Of a DNA stretch of 25,980 nt, positions 1 through 8,277 are shown piece after piece. Where the stretch lies: contig CABRIC010000024.1 of NCBI GenBank assembly GCA_902470905.1, positions 1-25,980 on the forward strand, read 5' to 3'. This stretch comes from an uncultured Collinsella sp. GTDB lineage: Bacteria > Actinomycetota > Coriobacteriia > Coriobacteriales > Coriobacteriaceae. Made by a program: the position numbers and the translations under genes. The first letter of the stretch is position 1; every line of letters begins with the position of its first letter. A model generated the notes under the pieces. That model worked only from the letters and a program-made list of their open reading frames with translations, searched no databases and was not told the DNA's origin.

Positions 1-212
1 CCGTCCCGCTTAAACCAGAACTCCTTTTGCATCGCAAAAGCGTCCTGCATAAGGTTATGCGGGATAATGCGACGAACCTTTTCGCAGGTCTCGCGCTCTT
101 TTCCATTGGGGGTGTGGACCAGATACCAGCGGACGCGGCTGTGCTGGCTGTTGGTGGTGGCGCCGTTAAATGCGCCCGGCAGCTGCTCTTGGCGCCGTGC
201 CGTCTGTTCCAT
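1..212 (-). CDS. LoaP/NusG-type transcription antitermination protein, N-terminal part (runs off left end)
   Basis: About 70 residues are visible from an ATG at 212 and the gene continues beyond base 1. The translation contains RWYLVHTPNGKERETCEKV, which resembles the start of the NusG N-terminal (NGN) domain: an R/K-W-Y strand, then a loop, then a K-E-x2-C-E-K-V/L helix. The charged first 25 residues, before the domain, and the Cys in the helix resemble LoaP-type specialised NusG paralogs more than housekeeping NusG. Such proteins bind RNA polymerase and allow it to read through terminators in long operons, often polysaccharide clusters. The start is supported by AGAGGGGG about 8 nt upstream. 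The KOW domain and the target operon are outside the window, so the subfamily cannot be fixed. Confidence 0.6.
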   Translation of the reverse strand, partial: MEQTARRQEQLPGAFNGATTNSQHSRVRWYLVHTPNGKERETCEKVRRIIPHNLMQDAFAMQKEFWFKRD

Positions 213-304
213 GTTCTCGCCCCCTCTTTTTGGCTTTGCGATGCACGCAAATGCAGGGGCGTTTAGAACAGGCTTCTCGCTCGCAGCTAGGCGCAGTCGC
301 AAAA

Positions 305-426
305 GTACAGGTTTTTGTAGAGGGGTATGGAGATGTACCTACTAGCAGTACATTTTGCGTAATCTGGGAAAACGCAGATTAATTGCTCGTATAATGACGT
401 ATGTCGAAAGATACAAAAACCTGTAC
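305..426. repeat. 15-bp perfect inverted repeat in the loaP leader
   Basis: GTACAGGTTTTTGTA at 305-319 is repeated exactly in inverted orientation at 412-426, about 92 nt apart. Between the arms lie a quasi-palindrome at 334-352 (TGTAC...GTACA around CTAG) and a short AATCTG/CAGATT hairpin at 361-380. The pair spans most of the untranslated region upstream of the loaP-like gene. Confidence 0.6.
388..416 (-). promoter_or_regulatory. Candidate promoter for the loaP-like gene, with an overlapping plus-strand -10
   Basis: On the minus strand TTGTAT (plus 411-416) and TATACG (plus 388-393) are separated by 17 nt. The -35 overlaps the right arm of the 15-bp inverted repeat. On the plus strand a perfect TATAAT lies at 390-395, but it has no convincing -35. 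Both matches are weak overall. Confidence 0.3.
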
Positions 427-440
427 CTTTTTGTGCAACA

Positions 441-469
441 AAAAAAGCCGCTTAACCTGCGGCTTTTCT
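441..469. terminator. Rho-independent terminator, possibly bidirectional
   Basis: AAAAGCCGC and GCGGCTTTT flank a 7-nt loop, with A-rich and T-rich sides on both strands. It lies between the thrS terminator and the loaP leader. It could stop residual thrS transcription, or a short plus-strand transcript starting near 400. Confidence 0.65.
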
Positions 470-483
470 TATTTCGGTAAGAA

Positions 484-518
484 AAAGGCGACCGCCCTTT
501 GTGGACGGTCGCCTTTGT
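484..518 (-). terminator. thrS terminator
   Basis: A strong stem AAAGGCGACCG / CGGTCGCCTTT with a T-rich tail on the minus strand starts about 20 nt after the thrS stop codon. Confidence 0.8.
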
Positions 519-538
519 TAATTGTTGTGAAGTTTGCC

Positions 539-2302
<1,764 letters not shown>

Positions 2303-2328
2303 GGGTATGTTTTCTCCTCTCGGATGCC

Positions 2329-2373
2329 TGATGCAAGTGCGTGCGATGCGCTCGGCGTTTTTGACTTGCATCA
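2329..2373. promoter_or_regulatory. 10-bp inverted repeat at the thrS transcription start
   Basis: TGATGCAAGT at 2329-2338 and ACTTGCATCA at 2364-2373 are perfect inverted arms with a 25-nt spacer. The right arm abuts and overlaps the -10 box of the thrS promoter, so the pair could be an operator or a 5'-end mRNA stem. Confidence 0.45.
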
Positions 2374-2400
2374 TTATAGGCAGGTTGCCTTGGTATACAA
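2373..2400 (-). promoter_or_regulatory. thrS promoter
   Basis: A minus-strand TATAAT (plus 373-378 of the 2 kb block, i.e. 2373-2378) sits 16 nt downstream of TTGTAT (2395-2400). This predicts a leader of about 65 nt before the thrS start. Confidence 0.6.
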
Positions 2401-2401
2401 G

Positions 2402-2432
2402 CGCCCGCCGCACCTTAATGGCACGGCGGGCG
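2402..2432. terminator. GC-rich hairpin between the zinc-ribbon gene and thrS
   Basis: CGCCCGCCG (2402-2410) and CGGCGGGCG (2424-2432) form a perfect 9-bp stem. The T-rich side is on the plus strand (ATTTTCT). On the minus strand, where it would end the upstream zinc-ribbon transcript, there is no T-run and the thrS -35 follows immediately. Its role as a terminator is therefore uncertain. Confidence 0.45.
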
Positions 2433-2531
2433 ATTTTCTACGCATGCTTCATCGTGTGGGACGGGTTGCGCGCGTGGCTTGCGCGGGGCGCGCTGTGCCC
2501 GTGGCATGCGGCCGGCCCGGCGATGGATGCG

Positions 2532-2963
2532 TTACTGGATGCGAGTTCGGCAGTAGGGGCAGACCTTCCAGTGCGCATCGAGCGGGCGATGGCAGCTGGG
2601 GCAGACGTTGCGAACCTGGGTGTCGCACACAGGGCAGACGACGAAGTCCTTCTCGATGGGCGCGCCGCACTGCGGGCAGGTGCCGTACTGGGCAAGCTGA
2701 CGCTCGCGCAGGGCCATGTCCAGCTCCTGCTCCTCGCGGTCGGACGCGTAGGAGTGCGGGCGCAGGACCAAGTAGGCGATGAGACCTACAAACGGGATGA
2801 GGGCGATGATGCCCCATGCCACGTAGGCGCTGGCGCCGCGGCGGCGAGCGTCGATGAACACATAGACGACCGACAGCACATACAGGGCGATGATAAAGCC
2901 AACAAAGGCATAGACGACGCCCATAAGCTGCGGCGACATGAGCTCGGAGATGTACTTGGACAT
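2532..2963 (-). CDS. Membrane protein with C-terminal double zinc ribbon
   Basis: 143 residues. The ATG at 2963 has AAGG about 8 nt upstream; an earlier in-frame ATG near 3008 lacks support. Two hydrophobic segments occupy roughly residues 14-38 (VVYAFVGFIIALYVLSVVYVF) and 47-70 (VAWGIIALIPFVGLIAYLVL), separated by the basic turn DARRR. The cytoplasmic-type tail has two Cys4 knuckle sets: CPQC...CPVC and CPSCH...CPYC, typical of the double zinc ribbon (DZR) family. The function is unknown; such proteins are thought to act as membrane-anchored scaffolds or sensors. It is transcribed toward thrS but appears to be a separate unit. Confidence 0.8.
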   Translation of the reverse strand: MSKYISELMSPQLMGVVYAFVGFIIALYVLSVVYVFIDARRRGASAYVAWGIIALIPFVGLIAYLVLRPHSYASDREEQELDMALRERQLAQYGTCPQCGAPIEKDFVVCPVCDTQVRNVCPSCHRPLDAHWKVCPYCRTRIQ

Positions 2964-3063
2964 TACGGGTACCTTTCGGAATATTAACAGTTCGGTCAAG
3001 TTTACCACGGGGTTTGTTTATATGGGACCACGGCTAGGCGCGGGGCTGACGCGGACACAAACA

Positions 3064-3118
3064 TCTCAATCTGTAACAGTTGCTCGGCAAAAACAGTCCC
3101 AGATGTTACAGATTTAGA
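3064..3118. repeat. Palindromic repeat, TCTCRATCTGTAACA family, copy 1
   Basis: The left arm TCTCAATCTGTAACA (3064-3078) pairs with TGTTACAGATTTAGA (3104-3118) with one mismatch. The inner part ends in GGCAAAAACAGTCC, similar to copy 2. Confidence 0.75.
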
Positions 3119-3143
3119 CAAACCTTTCTCTCCCCGACTTAAA

Positions 3144-3198
3144 TCTCGATCTGTAACATCTAGAACCCAAAAACAGTTCTTACTGTTACAGATCGAGA
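3144..3198. repeat. Palindromic repeat, TCTCRATCTGTAACA family, copy 2
   Basis: Perfect 15-bp arms lie at 3144-3158 and 3184-3198, in the same orientation as copy 1 and exactly 80 nt downstream of it. An inner AGAAC/GTTCT stem is present. The inner segment AGAACCCAAAAACAG (3162-3176) recurs exactly in the unrelated-arm element at 8197-8263. Both copies are followed by CAAACC. Confidence 0.8.
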
Positions 3199-3218
3199 CA
3201 AACCCCTGACACCAGGGG

Positions 3219-3264
3219 CGGCAGACGAGGTCTCCGATGGTCCTGAGTCTCCCCTCGCCTGCCG
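3219..3264. repeat. 12-bp near-perfect inverted repeat upstream of the glpA-like operon
   Basis: CGGCAGACGAGG (3219-3230) and CCTCGCCTGCCG (3253-3264) pair at 11 of 12 positions around a 22-nt loop. It lies about 100 nt before the GTG start of the oxidoreductase operon. A small CCCCTG/CAGGGG hairpin (3203-3218) directly precedes it. Confidence 0.5.
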
Positions 3265-3368
3265 TTGGCGGGTGTTGCGGGGCTGTTCGCCGCATTGCCG
3301 CCGCACTGGGGGTGTGCGGACCGTAGGATAGTCTTATTGACGGCCTGTCAACTCGTCTGGGAGGCACT

Positions 3369-4826
3369 GTGGCAGAAACGTTTGATATCGCAATTGTGGG
3401 CGCGGGCATCACCGGGTGCGCCATCGCACGGCAGCTTGCGCGGTTTGACCTGTCCATTTGTGTGGTCGAGGCAGCCAACGATATTGCACTGGGCGCGTCG
3501 AAGGCCAACGGCGGCCTGGTGCACGCCGGTTACGATCCGGCACCGGGCACGGTTAAGGCGCAGGTCAACGCCCGTGGCTGCGAGTTGTACGGTAAGTGGG
3601 CGCAGGAGCTGGGCTTTCTGTTCTGCCGCACCGGGTCGATGGTGCTGGGATTTAACGACGAGGACCGCGCGCAACTGGAGAAGCTGCGGTGCAACGGTCA
3701 TGTCAACGGTGTGCCCGAGCTGTCGATCATCGGACCCGACCGCATCCACGAATTAGAGCCGCGCGCCAGTGCCGATGCAACGTGCGCGTTGTGGTGCCCC
3801 TCGACTGGGTTTGTCGACCCGTTTGAGGTTGCCATCGCCGCGCTGGAGAATGCCGTGGCCAACGGGGTGACGTTTATGCGGCCTGCGCCAGTGGAGGCAA
3901 TTGATGTTGCCGGCTCGGATGACGGAGCCGCACGCTTTACGCTGGCGACGCCCGCCGGCGACGTGCGCTGTCGCTATTTGATCAACGCCGCGGGCAACGG
4001 AGCCGCGGACATCTCGCATATGGCCGGCGCCGAGGAGTTTCAGATGGTCTGGCGCCAGGGCAACATCGTGGTACTGGACAAGGAGCCGCGCGCGCTCATG
4101 CCGCTCTACCCGGTGCCAACGCCGATATCGAAGGGCGTCATCGTCACGGGTACCGTGCATGGCAACACCGTGATTACCGCGACCGCCGCCGTGCGCGAGC
4201 CAGGCGACACGCAGACCTATGCGGACGATGTCAACGCGCTCCTGACCGGTGCGCGCAAGCTGGTGCCCGATCTGGACACGCGCCGCGTGGTGCGCGCATT
4301 TGCCGGCGGTCGTCCGGTCATTCAGGGTACGAACGACTTCTTTATTGGGCAGTCAGCCGTGGTACCGGGGCTGTTCCAAGCAGCGGGTATTCAGTCGCCG
4401 GGCGTGGCGAGTGCGCCGGCCATTGCCGAGCGCGTGGAGCAGATACTGCGCGACGCCGGCGTGGCCCTGCGCGAACGGGACGATTGGGACCCAATTCGCC
4501 GTGTGCCGGACGACTTTGACCGCACACCGCTTGCGCGCAAGGAAGAGCTCATTGAGTCCAATCCCGCGTGGGGGCAGATCATCTGCCGCTGCGAGACGGT
4601 GCCCGAGGCCGAGATTGTGGCCGCGATTCGGCGCCGTCCGGGCGCGGTTTCGGTCGAGGGTGTCAAGCGCCGCTGCCGTGCCGGCATGGGTCGGTGCCAG
4701 AGCGGTTTTTGCCAGAGCCGCGTGGTGGCAATCCTGGCGCGCGAGTTGGGCTGCGACCCCAGCGAGGTGCTGCTAGAGGATGCCGGATCATGGCTGGTCG
4801 AGGGACCGCTGAAGGGGGTGCGCTAG
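3369..4826 (+). CDS. GlpA-like FAD-dependent oxidoreductase with C-terminal BFD-type [2Fe-2S] domain
   Basis: 485 residues from a GTG start with GGGAGG 5 nt upstream. The N-terminus is a DAO-type FAD fold with GAGITG (11-16) and the substrate-domain motif SKANGGLVHAGYDP. The C-terminal 80 residues carry a BFD-like [2Fe-2S] pattern: C406-x-C408, then C443-x4-C448, with CRAGMGRC between. This organisation matches the GlpA class of glycerol-3-phosphate dehydrogenases and related hydroxyacid oxidases, which oxidise sn-glycerol 3-phosphate to dihydroxyacetone phosphate. It is followed after 1 nt by a second FAD oxidoreductase and then by DUF1667, a trio known from clostridia and Thermotoga next to glycerol genes. 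No glpK or glpF is in view, so the substrate is inferred only. Confidence 0.85.
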   Translation: MAETFDIAIVGAGITGCAIARQLARFDLSICVVEAANDIALGASKANGGLVHAGYDPAPGTVKAQVNARGCELYGKWAQELGFLFCRTGSMVLGFNDEDRAQLEKLRCNGHVNGVPELSIIGPDRIHELEPRASADATCALWCPSTGFVDPFEVAIAALENAVANGVTFMRPAPVEAIDVAGSDDGAARFTLATPAGDVRCRYLINAAGNGAADISHMAGAEEFQMVWRQGNIVVLDKEPRALMPLYPVPTPISKGVIVTGTVHGNTVITATAAVREPGDTQTYADDVNALLTGARKLVPDLDTRRVVRAFAGGRPVIQGTNDFFIGQSAVVPGLFQAAGIQSPGVASAPAIAERVEQILRDAGVALRERDDWDPIRRVPDDFDRTPLARKEELIESNPAWGQIICRCETVPEAEIVAAIRRRPGAVSVEGVKRRCRAGMGRCQSGFCQSRVVAILARELGCDPSEVLLEDAGSWLVEGPLKGVR

Positions 4827-4827
4827 G

Positions 4828-6216
4828 ATGGCGACGTTTGATATGCGCGACGAACGCACGGAAGCCGGAGCCGTAGCGTCGGTGTCGACGCAGGCCTTCG
4901 ACGTGGTCGTCATCGGTGGCGGCCCCGCCGGTATGGAGGCCGCACTTGCCGCGCAAAAGGCCGGCGCGCACGTGGCCATCGTGGAGCGCGAGCAGCATCT
5001 GGGCGGCATCCTCCGCCAGTGCATTCACCCGGGTTTTGGCCTGTCGCACTTTAAGCAGGAACTCACCGGTCCCGAGTACGCGCAGCGCTTTATCGACCAG
5101 GTGCGCGCGACCGACATCGTGCTGTTCTTGGACAGCATGGTACTTGGAATCGATTCGGGCGAGGGCGCGGGCGCGTCGAGCGTGAACGAGGGTGCGGGAG
5201 ATGCCGCAGTCCATACCGTCACGCTCATGAGCCGTGCCGGTATGCTGCAGCTCACCGGGCGTGCGGTCGTCCTTGCCATGGGATGCCGCGAGCGCACCCG
5301 CAGCGAGATCAAGATTCCCGGTAGCCGTCCCGCCGGCGTGTTTACGGCCGGCTTGGCGCAGCGATACATCAATATCGAAAACCTCAAGCCCGGCTCGCGT
5401 GCCGTCATCTTGGGCTCGGGTGACATCGGGCTGATCATGGCACGCCGCTGCGCACTCGAGGGGATTTCCGTCGAGGGCGTGTACGAGCTCATGCCGTACG
5501 TCAACGGTCTGCGCCGCAACGTCAAGAATTGCCTGGACGACTTTGGAATTCCGCTGCACCTGTCCACCACCGTCACACGCGTGATCGGGCACGACCGCGT
5601 GGAGGCCGTCGAGGTAAGCCAGGTCGACGAGCACCTGGCGCCCATTGCCGGGACGGAGCGCATCGTTCCGTGCGACACGCTGCTGCTTTCGGTAGGATTG
5701 ATTCCCGAAAACGAACTTTCGGTTGCCGCAGGCGTGGAGCTTGACCCGCGCACGCGCGGTGCCGTGGTGGATCAGAGCCTGCAAACGGGTGTGCCGGGTA
5801 TCTTTGCCTGCGGCAACGTACTGCACGTGCACGACCTGGCCGACAACGTGACGACCGAGTCCGAGCGCGCCGGTGCGGCAGCGGCGGCGTGGGCGTTGGG
5901 CGGCAACGCCGGGGCGAGCGCTGCGAGCACAGGCCGCGAGCTCACGGTCTCCCCTGCCGGCATCGCAGGCTACGCGCTGCCGGGCCGCATTACGACCGTC
6001 GGGCTCACTAAGCTCAACTTCCGTGTACGCCGACCCGTCGACGCCGCCCGTGTGCGCATTCTCGCTGACGGCGAGGAATTGTTCGCAGGCAAGGTCCGCC
6101 CGTTTAAACCGAGCGTAATGGAGAGCTTCCCGCTGCCGACAAAGGTGATTCAGCGCGCACTCGACCTAGGTGCTAGAGAGATTATTCTATCTGTCGATCC
6201 CATTGAGGAGGCATAG
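4828..6216 (+). CDS. FAD/NAD(P)-dependent pyridine nucleotide-disulfide-type oxidoreductase, GlpB-like partner
   Basis: 462 residues. The start ATG lies 1 nt after the preceding stop, with AAGGGGG inside the upstream gene as ribosome site, implying coupled translation. GGGPAG (30-35) binds FAD; GSGDIG near residue 195 is the second (NAD(P)H) Rossmann motif; GIFACGNVLHVHDLADNV is the C-terminal FAD-contact motif with the usual ACGN. There is an HPGFG motif and VLAMGCRERTR after the first FAD region. It lacks a CxxC redox-active disulfide, so it most likely passes electrons between flavin and nucleotide or FeS partners. It probably forms a complex with the GlpA-like protein and the DUF1667 protein; this is inferred from gene order. 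Confidence 0.85.
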   Translation: MATFDMRDERTEAGAVASVSTQAFDVVVIGGGPAGMEAALAAQKAGAHVAIVEREQHLGGILRQCIHPGFGLSHFKQELTGPEYAQRFIDQVRATDIVLFLDSMVLGIDSGEGAGASSVNEGAGDAAVHTVTLMSRAGMLQLTGRAVVLAMGCRERTRSEIKIPGSRPAGVFTAGLAQRYINIENLKPGSRAVILGSGDIGLIMARRCALEGISVEGVYELMPYVNGLRRNVKNCLDDFGIPLHLSTTVTRVIGHDRVEAVEVSQVDEHLAPIAGTERIVPCDTLLLSVGLIPENELSVAAGVELDPRTRGAVVDQSLQTGVPGIFACGNVLHVHDLADNVTTESERAGAAAAAWALGGNAGASAASTGRELTVSPAGIAGYALPGRITTVGLTKLNFRVRRPVDAARVRILADGEELFAGKVRPFKPSVMESFPLPTKVIQRALDLGAREIILSVDPIEEA

Positions 6217-6219
6217 CTC

Positions 6220-6618
6220 ATGAGCACGAACGCGATCGAGACGCTCAAGTTCAACTGCACGACCTGCCCATCCGAATGCCTTCTGACTGTAGAGGTAGAA
6301 CGTGACGCAGACGGCGCCGTGGCAGCGGTGCGCTCAGTAACCGGCAACAACTGCCCGCGCGGCGATAAGTTCGCACATCAGGAACTCACCTGCCCCATGC
6401 GCGTGCTCACGACGACCGTGGCCGTCTCCGGCGGCGACGAGACGCTGCTGCCCGTGCGCACATCCGAAGCCATCCCGCTGACCCTCCACGCCCAAGCCAT
6501 GGACCTCATCCGAGGCCTAATCGTCAAAGCCCCCATCCGCATGGGCGACGTCGTCCTCCCCGACCTCCTCAACACCAACATCAACCTAATCGCCAGCATG
6601 GACATCGACCCAGCCTAA
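6220..6618 (+). CDS. DUF1667 Cys-rich protein, third subunit of the GlpA-like complex
   Basis: 132 residues, starting 3 nt after the previous stop with GAGGAGG as ribosome site. The N-terminal half holds four conserved Cys in the DUF1667 pattern: CTTCPSEC, then NNCPRG, then ELTCPMRVLTTTV. These could bind an FeS cluster or zinc. The C-terminal half (residues 75-125) is a small alpha/beta domain without cysteines. The family is found almost only behind the two FAD oxidoreductases seen here, and it has been viewed as the functional stand-in for GlpC or as an electron-transfer subunit. No direct biochemical role is known to me. Confidence 0.85.
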   Translation: MSTNAIETLKFNCTTCPSECLLTVEVERDADGAVAAVRSVTGNNCPRGDKFAHQELTCPMRVLTTTVAVSGGDETLLPVRTSEAIPLTLHAQAMDLIRGLIVKAPIRMGDVVLPDLLNTNINLIASMDIDPA

Positions 6619-6676
6619 GCAGCTCATTTAGAACGGGGCTTTTAGTTACGCTGCCATCCATCCCACCCCTCCTCAA

Positions 6677-6740
6677 TTGCGGTGAAATAGTTCCTGATTT
6701 CCGCCAAAACCCCGGCATCCAGGAACTATTCCACCGCAAC
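6677..6740. repeat. TTGCGGTGRAATA palindromic element, copy 1
   Basis: The 20-nt arms TTGCGGTGAAATAGTTCCTG (6677-6696) and its inverse (6720-6739) have one mismatch and a 23-nt loop. The element lies 58 nt after the DUF1667 stop and may double as a terminator. Confidence 0.8.
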
Positions 6741-6783
6741 TATCCTTGGGATCGGTATTCAGCTTGTGCCTACTTTAGTGCCA

Positions 6784-6943
6784 TTTCAAAACTATGCCGG
6801 ATTACGGGGCCGATTCGGAGACCCCCATCCATACCGGCCATTTTCAATTTTTGACAAGCCATCTATATGCGGTTTTAATTTCGCGATTTTTGCCATGGTC
6901 AAGTAATACAGGTCCAGCCCCGTAATCCGCCATACTTTTGAAA
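6784..6943. repeat. 160-bp element with 27-bp imperfect terminal inverted repeats
   Basis: The left arm 6784-6810 (TTTCAAAACTATGCCGGATT onward) matches the inverse of 6917-6943 with two mismatches. The interior is AT-rich compared with the flanks and contains a consensus-like promoter pointing to the peptidase gene. The size and structure are MITE-like, but no target-site duplication could be assigned. Confidence 0.7.
6851..6879 (+). promoter_or_regulatory. Promoter candidate for the Xaa-Pro peptidase gene
   Basis: A perfect TTGACA at 6851-6856 and TTTAAT at 6874-6879 are separated by 17 nt. The predicted start near 6886 leaves a leader of about 200 nt that would include the right arm of the 160-bp element and the next inverted repeat. 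Confidence 0.5.
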
Positions 6944-6950
6944 CCAGCCC

Positions 6951-7029
6951 ATTTGGGACGGGCCTCTTATGGCTACTTTTACCTATTAGCCCGCAAGTTT
7001 GACGCAGCTAAAATAGCCCCGTCCCAAAT
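6951..7029. repeat. 79-bp inverted repeat with GGGACGGG arms
   Basis: ATTTGGGACGGG (6951-6962) pairs perfectly with CCCGTCCCAAAT (7018-7029). The match continues imperfectly inward (GGCTACTTTTA against TAAAATAGCC). TAAAAT at 7010-7015 could be an alternative -10 box for the peptidase gene, with only a weak -35. Confidence 0.6.
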
Positions 7030-7083
7030 TGACTACCCTGGCATTGGGGATACCATGGTGGCAACCAAGCGAAAGGATGTTTC

Positions 7084-8172
7084 ATGGCACATGTCGATGA
7101 CCAGCGCGTGGCGCGCGTGCTCGATGCGCTCGAGGCTCAGCACCCCGGTGCGCAGTTGCTCATAAATGACCCTTGGTCGATCTACTATCTGACCGGTTTT
7201 TATGCCGATATGTTCGAGCGTTTTTGCGGCGCGCTGCTCGCACGCGGTAGCGAGCCCGTGACCCTGGTCAACGCGCTGCATCAGCTGCCCGAGTATGACA
7301 ATGCGCGCGTTGCCTACCACACCGATACCGACGTCGTGGCCGACGCCATCGCTCGCGAGGTCGATCCGAACAAACCGCTCGGCATCGACACCGTCATGCG
7401 TTCCGGCTTTTTGATGCCACTCATGGAGCGCCACGCAGCCAGCGAGTTTTTCCTGGGCGACTTTGCCGTCACCGCCGCGCGCACCCACAAGGATGACGCC
7501 GAACAGGAGCTCATGCGCGCGTCCTCGGCCGCTAACGACGCCGTGATGGCCGATGTCATCAAGCTCGTCCACGAGGGCGTGACGGAGCGCGAGATTGCCG
7601 ACCAAATGCTCGGCCTGTATCGCAAGCACGGCTGCGAGGGCTTTAGCTTTCCGCCGATCGTGAGCTTTGGCGTCAACGCCGGCGACCCGCACCACGAGCC
7701 CGACGGCACCGTACTCAAGCGCGGCGACGTGATGCTATTCGACATTGGCGGACGCCATCGCAACTACTGCTCGGACATGACACGCACGTTCTTTTGGGGC
7801 GAGCCGGACGAGGAGACGACGCGCATCTACGACATCGTGCGCCGTGCCAACGAGGCTGCCGAAGCGCTCATCGCACCGGGCGTGCGCATGTGCGACTTGG
7901 ACCGTGCTGCGCGCGACGTGATTGAGGACGCTGGCTACGGCAAGTACTTTACGCATCGCCTGGGACACTCGATCGGCCTGCAGGACCACGAACCGGGCGA
8001 CGTTTCGCTCGCCAACGAACAGGTCGTAGAGCCGGGCATGACCTTCTCCATCGAGCCGGGCATTTACCTCCCCGGCCGCACCGGCGTCCGCATCGAGGAC
8101 CTAGCCCTGGTGACCGAGAACGGCGTCGAGATTCTCAATGCTTACACCCATGATTCGGTCCGCCTAGACTAG
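7084..8172 (+). CDS. Xaa-Pro aminopeptidase/dipeptidase, M24 family
   Basis: 362 residues. The ATG has AAAGGATG upstream. The N-terminal creatinase-like domain covers about residues 1-125. The C-terminal pita-bread domain carries all five metal ligands: D220 (LFDIGG), D231 (CSDMTRTF), H295 (RLGHSIGLQDHE), E324 (SIEPGIYLPG) and E338 (VRIEDLALV). The enzyme removes residues next to proline using two Mn2+ or Co2+ ions in the cytoplasm. The ligands and length fit PepP/PepQ-like proteins; which peptide class it prefers cannot be told from sequence. It stands alone, convergent with folC. Confidence 0.92.
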   Translation: MAHVDDQRVARVLDALEAQHPGAQLLINDPWSIYYLTGFYADMFERFCGALLARGSEPVTLVNALHQLPEYDNARVAYHTDTDVVADAIAREVDPNKPLGIDTVMRSGFLMPLMERHAASEFFLGDFAVTAARTHKDDAEQELMRASSAANDAVMADVIKLVHEGVTEREIADQMLGLYRKHGCEGFSFPPIVSFGVNAGDPHHEPDGTVLKRGDVMLFDIGGRHRNYCSDMTRTFFWGEPDEETTRIYDIVRRANEAAEALIAPGVRMCDLDRAARDVIEDAGYGKYFTHRLGHSIGLQDHEPGDVSLANEQVVEPGMTFSIEPGIYLPGRTGVRIEDLALVTENGVEILNAYTHDSVRLD

Positions 8173-8196
8173 CCTGGTCCCCAAGCCCCCAAACTA

Positions 8197-8263
8197 AGTT
8201 GCGGTGGAATAGTTCCTGGATGGGCTGCCAGAACCCAAAAACAGGAACTATTTCACCGCAACT
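8197..8263. repeat. TTGCGGTGRAATA palindromic element, copy 2
   Basis: The 22-nt arms AGTTGCGGTGGAATAGTTCCTG (8197-8218) and its inverse (8242-8263) have one mismatch. It sits in the 105-nt space between the convergent peptidase and folC genes, so it could terminate both. The loop contains AGAACCCAAAAACAG (8230-8244), identical to the core at 3162-3176. Confidence 0.85.
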
Positions 8264-8277
8264 GATGAGGGGATGGG

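Noticed and set aside
2402..2432. Third member of the TTAAT-core family
   Set aside because: The loop contains CTTAATG, but the TTCCGCACG and CAGGACT marks and the outer arms are absent, so the match is likely chance.
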